From: Deltaproteobacteria bacterium | GTDB taxonomy: Bacteria; Myxococcota; JADLHZ01 | Direction of reading: 5' to 3' | DNA: 64,000 bases | Assembly (NCBI GenBank): GCA_020848545.1 | Contig: JADLHZ010000012.1 | Location: 266,277 to 330,276 of the forward strand | In this document: in pieces, positions 42,468 to 50,100 of the stretch | Position numbering within the stretch: position 1 is the stretch's first letter | Layout: every line of letters begins with the position of its first letter | Notes under the pieces: generated by a model | Told to the model about the DNA's origin: nothing | The model's input: only the letters and a program-made list of their open reading frames with translations | The model's database searches: none | Program-made: the position numbers and the translations under genes

Positions 42468-43563
42468 TCGCGTCACGCAGCTGTCCGCCGTCGCTCGTGA
42501 TGGTCGTTTGGCCAGTCGCGCCGGGTCCGAAGGCGACGCCGAAGCCGCCGATCGAGGCGAGCTCGTCGAGGTGGGAAAAGATGTACCGGACGCGGTTGTC
42601 ACGATAGGCGCCGGGCACCCCGCCGGGCGTGTCGCTCGGCACCCCGAGCGGGATCTGCCACCAGAGCACTGGCAGCTCGAGGGCGCCGGCGAGCGTCGCG
42701 ACCCACGCGAAGTGCTCGCGAAAGCTCGGGCTCGACTGGTTCGTCGCGTCCCAGTACCACGGCCCGTCGTTGCGCTGGCACCCGGGTCCGCGCGCCTCGT
42801 AGCAGCCGGCGTCACGATCGAGCATCTCGACGCTGATGTAATCACACTCCTTGGCGCCGACCGCCGCCAGGAACGCAGCCGTCTTCGCCGGCGCCGGCTG
42901 ACCGCCCTCGAACGCAGACCAGGCAGAAGCCTCGAAGCCGAGCAGCGTATTTGGCGCGAGCGTTCGCCCCATGCGCACGAGGCACTTGCCCATGCCCGCC
43001 ACGTCATCGGGCAAATCGGCGCAGGCTGGGTTGATGCGCGTGTGCATGAAGAGCGCGGACGGGTCGTCATTCGAGTCGCGCTCGGCGTAGCCCCAGAAGT
43101 CCGGCTCGAACTGGACGAGCGCGGGACCGCCAAAGGCGGCGAGCTGCTGAAACATGACCCGTACGTCATCCCAGAACCCCGACATCGCAGCGGCGTCTTG
43201 CCCGATCGCGGTGTTGCCGTCGCCGAGGCCGGCCATGAGATAGAGCGTGAACATGGGCACCGCGCCGTGGTCCTTCGCCTTCTTCGCGCTGAGCAGCACG
43301 AAGGCGCCGTCTGGCTTGTTCCACGTTCGCCAGTCGCCGACGAGGTAGCGGTAGCGGAGATCGATCGGCGCACCGAAGGAAAAAGCCGTGTCCTTGTCGT
43401 CCGAGCCAACGCCAACGACGAAGCGCGACGCCCCGACGAGCTTCGTCGCCACCGCCGCGGCCTTCGTCGTCAACGGACCAGCGCTCGCGACGTCGACTGG
43501 CACGGCCGTGCGGGGTGCACAGGCGCAAAACAAGATCAGGGCGGGCGCAGTCAGGCGCAACAT
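42433..43563 (-). CDS. Lipoprotein with glycosidase-like barrel, unknown
   Basis: A 376-aa lipoprotein: signal with lipobox ending FCAC near residue 15 and a GAGGAG ribosome site. Beta/alpha repeats such as VVGVGSDD, RYRYLVGDW, GAVPMFTLYLMAGLGDG, ALVQFEPDFWGYAERD, and LPVLWWQIPLGVPSDTPGG look like a TIM barrel, with Glu/Asp-rich strand ends that could be a glycosidase site (FEPDFWGY). Conserved cysteines pair around CADLPDD, GKCL and CYEARGPGC. No family is named with confidence. The weak operator site d lies 12 bp upstream of its start. Confidence 0.5.
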   Translation of the reverse strand: MLRLTAPALILFCACAPRTAVPVDVASAGPLTTKAAAVATKLVGASRFVVGVGSDDKDTAFSFGAPIDLRYRYLVGDWRTWNKPDGAFVLLSAKKAKDHGAVPMFTLYLMAGLGDGNTAIGQDAAAMSGFWDDVRVMFQQLAAFGGPALVQFEPDFWGYAERDSNDDPSALFMHTRINPACADLPDDVAGMGKCLVRMGRTLAPNTLLGFEASAWSAFEGGQPAPAKTAAFLAAVGAKECDYISVEMLDRDAGCYEARGPGCQRNDGPWYWDATNQSSPSFREHFAWVATLAGALELPVLWWQIPLGVPSDTPGGVPGAYRDNRVRYIFSHLDELASIGGFGVAFGPGATGQTTITSDGGQLRDAINAYRASLIGR

Positions 43564-43574
43564 CCGCGTCTCCT

Positions 43575-43598
43575 CAATTGGACAACAATAGCCATCGT
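43575..43598. promoter_or_regulatory. Degenerate palindrome, possible operator site d
   Basis: Read on the minus strand: ACGATGGC, eight bases, TCCAATTG. It matches the AYARTRGA half-site less well (five mismatches in 16). Its position 12 bp before the lipoprotein start is why it is listed. Confidence 0.3.
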
Positions 43599-43634
43599 CC
43601 GTCCTTAGCTCTCATTACGCCAGCGTTGCGAGCG

Positions 43635-44627
43635 TCACGGCACCGAACGCGTCCCTTGCGCCAACCGCCGTGCGATCGCGTGCAACGGTCCGAACAGCGC
43701 GGACCCGAGGCTCGCGGGTGAGTGATTGAGCTCGTGCGCCGGAAGGCCGAAGCGTCGCGGCCGGTTTCCCCGACTGGTGACGAGCGTGCCGGCGAGCCAG
43801 TCCCACACCGCCAGCCAGCTGCCGAGGTTCTTGTGGCAGTGGCGGAGCTCCGCGCTGTGGTGAAGCTGATGTTGCGCCGGGCTCATCAACAATCGCTCGA
43901 GCCAAGGCGGCAGCGGCAGCCAGACGTGCGAGTGGCGTAGGTTCCCGCCGGCGAGGTTGAACACGAAGCCCACGCCGTTGACGCCCATGATCTCGTACTG
44001 CACGGCGTCGCTGCGAAAGAAGTGAAAGAAGACGCCAGAAACGAGCCCCGTGACGGCGAGCCCGCGCAACTGGAAGAGCAGGTTCTCGATCGGGTGGTTT
44101 CGATAGAGCGTCATCGGCGTCATCACCTCCGCCGAGTGGTGGACCTTGTGCAGCTCCCACAACGTCGGCACGGCATGCGCGAGAGAGTGCAAGGCGAAGC
44201 GGCTGAAGTCCCAGCTGACGAAGAGAACGAGGGTGTACACGACGCGCGTCGCGCCGGGCGAGAGCAGCGGCGTCGCTGCGACGGTGTGTATGGAGTCGAG
44301 CGTGTGCACCGTCCATACGGCGAGCGCAGTCGCGGAGAAGATCCACGGCGCGAAGAGCACCGCGTGGATCAGCGGCTTCGCCAGGAACAGCTTGTAGTCC
44401 AAGAGCGCGGAGCGGTGCAGCCAGATCCGCGGCGAGAACAAGCCGGCGATACGGCGGAGGCCCCGTGGCCGCACGAGGCTCGTCGCGACCGCCAGCGCGA
44501 GGCTCGTGAGCAGATAGAGCCAGAACAGCCGATGCTCGGGATCGAGCACGTGCTGAAATGCCCCGCCAAGCGATCGCAGGGCGCGCGTGACGAGCGCGGC
44601 AACTTCGCCCATGTCGAACTCGGCCAC
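43635..44627 (-). CDS. Fatty acid hydroxylase/sterol desaturase superfamily protein
   Basis: A 330-aa integral membrane di-iron protein. Four to five hydrophobic helices alternate with the His boxes: HSLAH (HX3H), HKVHH (HX2HH) and HQLHH, plus RNHPIEN. Such enzymes hydroxylate or desaturate fatty acids, sterols or carotenoids using oxygen. The GTG at 44627 is preferred because GGAGG lies five bases upstream; an ATG at 44612 is the alternative. It is divergent from the FAD oxidoreductase gene, with operator site e between them. Confidence 0.86.
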   Translation of the reverse strand: MAEFDMGEVAALVTRALRSLGGAFQHVLDPEHRLFWLYLLTSLALAVATSLVRPRGLRRIAGLFSPRIWLHRSALLDYKLFLAKPLIHAVLFAPWIFSATALAVWTVHTLDSIHTVAATPLLSPGATRVVYTLVLFVSWDFSRFALHSLAHAVPTLWELHKVHHSAEVMTPMTLYRNHPIENLLFQLRGLAVTGLVSGVFFHFFRSDAVQYEIMGVNGVGFVFNLAGGNLRHSHVWLPLPPWLERLLMSPAQHQLHHSAELRHCHKNLGSWLAVWDWLAGTLVTSRGNRPRRFGLPAHELNHSPASLGSALFGPLHAIARRLAQGTRSVP

Positions 44628-44674
44628 TCGACCCTCCGGGTGCTCGATGCTGGTGGCGCTCGCTAGCACAACCC

Positions 44675-44698
44675 AAACTGGACTGCATTGTCTATTGT
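44675..44698. promoter_or_regulatory. 24-bp palindromic operator, site e (between desaturase and FAD oxidoreductase genes)
   Basis: AAACTGGA, eight bases, TCTATTGT. The right arm fits the half-site perfectly, the left has two mismatches. It lies 23 bp before the FAD gene GTG and 47 bp before the desaturase GTG. Confidence 0.55.
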
Positions 44699-44721
44699 CG
44701 CAAAGCAGCGTAAGCGCGCGC

Positions 44722-45801
44722 GTGCGGATCGCCGTCATCGGAGGAGGCATCGCCGGCCTCGGCGCTGCGTTCGCCCTGCGCAGGGCCGCCAAGATCATCG
44801 TGCTCGAGCGCGCGCCGCAAGTCTTCGCTCATGCGTCAGGCAAGAACGCGGCGATCTATCGACCGCTGGAGCTCCCGCTGCCGATCACGCAGCTCGCGCG
44901 CGCGAACGCATCACTGCTCGACGAGCTCGTGGGAGATCGCGCCGCGTGGCTGCGCGCCTGCGGTCTCCTGCTCGTCGCGCGATCGCCGGGCGTGCTCGCG
45001 CCGCTCGCGATCGCCGGCACCGCTGCGGGCATCGACCACGCATGGCTCGGCAGTGAGGAGCTTCGCCGGCGCGCGCCCTCGCTCGCCGGCGGCGAAGCAA
45101 GGACGGCGCTCAGTGTTCCGGGCGCCGGCGTGATCGACGGTCATGGCGTCGCCATGGCCCTCGTGAGCCACATCCGCGCCGCCGGCGGCGAGGTGCGGAC
45201 GGGGGTGGATGTCGAGCGGATCTGCGTCAGCGCCGGACGCGTGACGGGCGTCCTTTGCGCAGGAGGCGTGCTGGCGGCTGACGCGGTGATCATCGCGGGC
45301 GGCGCCTACGCACGCGCGCTCGGCGAGAGTTGCGGCGCGCCGCTGCCACTCGAGCCATTCATCCGTCACCTCGTCTTGCTCGACGTCGTGCCAGCGCTTC
45401 CAGAGAGCGCGCCCGTCGTGTGGGATGTGGAGCAAGGCGTGTACTTTCGCCCGGAGTCCGCTGCGGTGCTCGCGAGCCCGGGCGACCGCGTGCCTTCACC
45501 GCCATGTGATCCGACAGCGAGGCCCGAGGCGCTCGTCATGCTCGCGGACAAGCTCGCCACCCTCGCGCCCCTCGTCGGTCGCGCTGGCGTCCGGCGCTCG
45601 TGGGCTTGTCTGCGCACCTTCGCGCCGGACGGGCTTCCCGTTGCGGGCGCCGATCACCGTGTCCGCGGTCTCTTTTGGCTCGCCGGGCTCGGCGGATATG
45701 GCTTGAGCGCGGGCCTCGGTATCGCCGAAGTGCTCGCCGCCACGGTCATGGGCGACGATCATGCGCTGCTCGGCGACCTCTCGCCGGCGCGATTCGGCTG
45801 A
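44722..45801 (+). CDS. FAD-dependent oxidoreductase of the DAO (glycine/D-amino acid oxidase) family
   Basis: A 359-aa flavoprotein starting with GTG at 44722. The N terminus is the dinucleotide-binding RIAVIGGGIAGLGAAFAL. Typical DAO segments follow: GKNAAIYRPLE, RAPSLAGGEARTALSVPGAGVIDGHGVAMAL, DAVIIAGGAYARAL and a C-terminal VRGLFWLAGLGGYGLSAGLGIAEVLAA. It oxidises an amine or similar substrate with FAD; the substrate is unknown. About 50 bp separate it from the next, same-strand gene, which has its own operator. Confidence 0.85.
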   Translation: MRIAVIGGGIAGLGAAFALRRAAKIIVLERAPQVFAHASGKNAAIYRPLELPLPITQLARANASLLDELVGDRAAWLRACGLLLVARSPGVLAPLAIAGTAAGIDHAWLGSEELRRRAPSLAGGEARTALSVPGAGVIDGHGVAMALVSHIRAAGGEVRTGVDVERICVSAGRVTGVLCAGGVLAADAVIIAGGAYARALGESCGAPLPLEPFIRHLVLLDVVPALPESAPVVWDVEQGVYFRPESAAVLASPGDRVPSPPCDPTARPEALVMLADKLATLAPLVGRAGVRRSWACLRTFAPDGLPVAGADHRVRGLFWLAGLGGYGLSAGLGIAEVLAATVMGDDHALLGDLSPARFG

Positions 45802-45807
45802 AGCACA

Positions 45808-45831
45808 ATAATGGATACAGGACTCTATTAT
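45808..45831. promoter_or_regulatory. 24-bp palindromic operator, site f (upstream of the SPL-like gene)
   Basis: ATAATGGA, eight bases, TCTATTAT: seven of eight positions are inverted-repeat matches and both arms fit AYARTRGA. The next gene starts at 45852. Confidence 0.75.
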
Positions 45832-45851
45832 GGCAAACTCCAAACGTGGAG

Positions 45852-47048
45852 ATGTGCACGGCCCGAGAGGTCTTCGTCAGCGAGGAGGCCCTGGGCGATC
45901 CTCGTTGCGAGGAACGCGTCCAGCGACTGCTCAGCCGCGTCGAGAGCGGCACCCTTTCGGTCGTTCCTCATCGCGCGCTCGCTGGCGCGGTGAACAAAGC
46001 CGGAACCCGCCGCTCGCTCGAGCGCGGTGGGCTCGCCGGTCTCGGCGGCGATAAGCGCGTGGTCGTGCTCGCGCGCCTCGAGGACGGCAGCATCGCGCCC
46101 GGCTACCGCTGGGATGAGCTGCGCAGCGGCGGCGAACAAGCGAAGAAGCACGGCGTGCTCTGCCACTCGGCGATCGAGATCCAGTCGGTCGTTGGGTGCG
46201 CCTTCGACTGCAGCTACTGCCCGTACTCGTCTTTTCTCTGCGTGCACGTGGACGTCGAGCACTTCGTCGAGCGCGTGACGGCGCTCACGCGCGCCCGTAA
46301 GACGCAGCGCCTCTACAAGCTCAACAACCGCAGCGACACGCTCGGGCTCGAACCCGAGTATGGTTTGGCGCCGGCGCTCGTCGAGTGCTTCGCCGAGCTG
46401 GACGGTCGCTACTTGATGCTCTATTCGAAGGGTCGCGAAGTGGACGCCCTCACGGGGCTCGACCACCGCGGCAAGACGATCGCCTCGTTCACGCTGACGC
46501 CTGAGCCGGTGGCGCAGTTGATGGAGCGCGGCGCGCCCGCGCCGAAGTTACGCATTCAGGCAATCGCGAAGCTCGCCGCCGCGGGCTATCCGATCCGCGC
46601 ACGGTTCTCGCCCATCGTCCCGATCGCCGGTTGGGAGGTCGCCTACGCGGATCTCATCGCTCAGCTCACCGCCGTGTGCCGTCCGGAAATGCTCACCCTC
46701 TGGACCCTCAGCATGGTCGACTACGACACGCTCGAGCGAGTCGTCCCGCTCGCCGCGCTCGATCGGAGGAGCCTCGCCGCGGCGGCTGCGTCCGCCGACA
46801 CGATGCGCGGGAAGAAGGGCGCGCCGTTTCCGCCCAACGAGCGCGCGCGCATCTACGGCGCGATCGCGGCCATGATGCGCGACTATTCTCCGGGGACGGC
46901 GGTGTCGCTGTGCCTCGAGACTCCAGAGGTGTGGGATCTGCTGGGCGCTCAGCTCGTTCCGCGCAAGGGCCGGCAAATGCTCTGCAACTGCGGCCCGGTC
47001 GCGACGCCCGAGGCGCTCGTGGCGATTAGGCGAGCGTGTAGCGCGTGA
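45852..47048 (+). CDS. Spore photoproduct lyase-like radical SAM protein
   Basis: A 398-aa radical SAM protein from the ATG at 45852. The cluster motif is C-x3-C-x2-C in GCAFDCSYCPYSSF near residues 116-123. Further SPL-family segments are YLMLYSKGREVDALTGLDHRGKTIASFTL and GYPIRARFSPIVPI. It is longer than SplB (about 340 aa) with an extra N-terminal part of about 90 residues. SPL repairs UV-made thymine dimers in spore DNA, but close relatives occur in non-spore formers with unknown roles, so DNA repair is a hypothesis. The neighbouring flavoprotein and desaturase recall light- or oxidant-induced clusters of other bacteria. Confidence 0.75.
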   Translation: MCTAREVFVSEEALGDPRCEERVQRLLSRVESGTLSVVPHRALAGAVNKAGTRRSLERGGLAGLGGDKRVVVLARLEDGSIAPGYRWDELRSGGEQAKKHGVLCHSAIEIQSVVGCAFDCSYCPYSSFLCVHVDVEHFVERVTALTRARKTQRLYKLNNRSDTLGLEPEYGLAPALVECFAELDGRYLMLYSKGREVDALTGLDHRGKTIASFTLTPEPVAQLMERGAPAPKLRIQAIAKLAAAGYPIRARFSPIVPIAGWEVAYADLIAQLTAVCRPEMLTLWTLSMVDYDTLERVVPLAALDRRSLAAAAASADTMRGKKGAPFPPNERARIYGAIAAMMRDYSPGTAVSLCLETPEVWDLLGAQLVPRKGRQMLCNCGPVATPEALVAIRRACSA

Positions 47049-47164
47049 TGGACGTGAACCGCGAGGCGAGCTCCGCGGCAGCGCTCGTGCGAAGAACGTG
47101 TCTCGGGGTCCGTTCCCGAAGGAAGCTCTCACAGCCGCCAGGGCGTCTGGTAGCATTTCGAGCG

Positions 47165-50100
47165 ATGGCCATATCCGTTGGAAAACGCGCACCGTGGGTT
47201 GGTGTGTGGCTGCTGCTTTTTGAAGCGTGCCAAGTCAACCTGCGGGTACCGTCGAACACGCAAATCGCGTGCTCGGCCGATCTCGAATGCCCTTCCCAAA
47301 TGCGTTGCTCGGAGACGACGTCGAAGTGCGTGCCGAATGAAAACAACCAGGCGCCGACGATTCGCATCGAGCCCATCGAAGATCTCGCCACCGCCGCGAG
47401 CGTCAGCATTGCGCTCATCGTGATCGATCCAGAATCGGATCCGGTGACGGTCGACGCACAGCTGCTCGCAGGTGGGCAAAGCACGCCGATCGCGCTCGCC
47501 GTCGAGGCGCTCGAGTCGAGCGCCGAAGGAACCCGTGTGGTCCTCTCGTGGGATGCGCGGGCCCGGTTTGCCGACGACAGCCTGCGCCAAGGCCTGCGCA
47601 TTTTGCTGACGCCGAGCGACAGCTACAACATCGGCGCGAACACCGAGTCGAACGCGTTTCGCATCGGCAACGGCCCGCCGAAGATCGAGCTCTTTTCGGC
47701 CGAGACGACCAACGCGGGTGTGAGCTTGGCGTTGCGCGCGAGTGATATCGGCGACGATCCCGTGAGCGTCGCCGCACTGTCGTTTTCCGCGAGCGGTGAC
47801 TTCTCCGACGCGATCGCGATTGCGCCGGACGCGGCGGCTTTCGGTGGGACGACCCTGCTCGACCTTTCGACGGCCGGCGGCGGCGAGCAGCGCACGGTCG
47901 TTTGGCGTCACGACCTCGTGACCGCGGTGAGCTCGCCGAGCTGCCGCTTCTTCGTGCGCGTCGTCGACCGCTTTGGCGCCTCGGCGGAAGCACAGACGCC
48001 GCCTTTTGCCATCGACGATCGGCCTCGCATCGTCACGCCAACGCCGGCGCCTTTCGGCAAACGCTTCGCAAACCAAGTTCCGCTCGAGCCGGAGCTGTTC
48101 GACCCGAATCCCGGCATGGTGTGGGCGCGCGTCGAATATGCGCCGATCGCGTCGGCGAATTTCGCTCCCGCCAAAGACATGATGGGCGTGAACCAGAGCG
48201 CGCAAGTCGGGGCCAACGAGCAAGGTGTGTCTGCCATTTTCGTCTGGGATCTTCCGAGCAACCAAAGCGATCCGGGTTTCCCGTTCACCATGGAGCCGGT
48301 CGACACAAACGGAGACGAGGTTTTCGATTCGGTCCTCGCGCGCGGACCGACCGGGCAGGGGGCGGTGACCGTCGCAATTCGCACGACGCCGATCGACTCG
48401 AGCGGCCTCGAAGGCGAGTCGGTCACCGTCTTGGCGACGGTTGGCGATCGCGCGCCGGTCGCGGACATCGATTCTGTGCCACTCGTCGCCAACGGCATCG
48501 TGCCGATCACGGTCAGCCTGCGCGACGAGGAGTCGGACCAGGTCGACGTTCAGATCGAATACGTGCGCGACGACGACACCGACGTGAGTAACTGCCCAGC
48601 CAATTGGCAGAGCGCCGTTCTCACTTTCCCGGCGGTGAAGCGGCCGAGCTCGCCGAGTGGAACGACGGACGTCTATCTCTGGGATAGCCGCGCCGATGCG
48701 ACGCTCGAAAACGCGTTCGGCCGCGGGGTTTGTTTTCGCGCGCGCGCCTCTGACTCTGCGACCGGCGTTCTCGTCTACGGCCCGTGGTCGGCGGTGCGTC
48801 GACTCCAAGAGCTGCGCAACAACAATCTGCCGCGCATCGAACAGGCGCGCGTGCCGACCAGGGAGCGCAGGCGTTCGTCGGGTGCGCTTGCCGTGGTCTA
48901 CCGCTTGGTCGACGATGACGCCGATCCGGTCGACATCCGCGTGCAATACTCGCTCGATGGCCAAACCTATATCGACGCCATTGAGTACCTGCACCCGAGG
49001 AGCGAGGGACGGGTGCGGCTCGCGAGCTCCCAGACGATGCCGAGCGGCGACAGCGGCATCGAACATGTCTTCTATTGGGACGTGAGCGCGTTGTCGGCTG
49101 AGAGCCTGTCGTCCGTGACCTTGCGCCTGACCGCCGCCGATGCGGCGCACGGACCCTCGCCCGCTTCCGTCATCTTTCCCCTGTCGGATGGCGTCGGACC
49201 GTCGACCGCTGCGAATCGGACTTATTATGATCCGAACCCGAGCGGCAGCGTTTACCCCGGCTACGTCCAGGCCATCGCCACTCAAGTCATCCTCTACGAA
49301 GCGATCTACGCGGACCTCACCGGCGACGGTCGGCGGGACTTTGCCGCCCTCACGGCGGATCCGACACAGCCGCTCGCCGTCATCCGGCAGAACACCAGCC
49401 TCGGCACCCACGGCGGCTTCGATCCGGTCGTCCGCTACACACACGCCGCCACGAGCCTGGCCGCGCTGAGGCTCGACGGCGACACGATGGTCGACATCGC
49501 CACCGTCGGCGTCGTCGGGACGACCAGCAACGTCAATCACCTGATCAATCTCGGGGGCGGCACGTTGACGATCCCTGGCTCGCCCACGCTGACGCTCGGT
49601 GGGCGAACGTTCGATCGCGTGCTCGCGGGTGATTTCAATGGCGACGCGATGGACGACTTCGCGCTCGCTTGTGAAGGGGACACGACCGTCGCGGACAATC
49701 ACTGGATCCGCGTCTACCAGGGAGACGGCTCCGGCGGCTTCACGCCCAGCGAAACGGACATGAACGGCGCCTTGCCCCCCGGCGCCTTCGTCAACCGGGT
49801 GAGGACCGCTGAGCTCGATGGAGATGGTCGTCAGGACATCGTGATGACCCTATTCAGCAACGAGCTCGTCATTTGGCCGAGTGGGCCGAGCGGTCTCGTG
49901 GCGACCCCGGCCATCTACGCGACGCCAACCAACCCGAACGACGTGTTCTTTGGCGACGTCGATGAGGACGGCGATTCCGATCTCGTGATCGAGCACTTCG
50001 CCCCGACGCGCGTGAGCATTTGGATCAACACGGCCGGTGCCTTCACCATGCACGAGATGGTCACGTTCCCGACGGCGACGGGCCCCGGAGTGCACGCGAG

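Noticed and set aside
42508..43608. A 366-codon plus-strand frame opposite the lipoprotein at 42.4-43.6 kb
   Set aside because: Arg/Val/Glu-rich shadow; the minus strand has signal peptide, lipobox and ribosome site.
44400..44900. A cobalamin riboswitch near the B12-type radical SAM cluster
   Set aside because: No B12-box-like sequence is seen in any leader of the cluster, and the leaders are too short.
47129..49702. An 857-codon antisense frame opposite the FG-GAP lipoprotein
   Set aside because: Same shadow composition; the plus strand has clear Ca-binding repeats.
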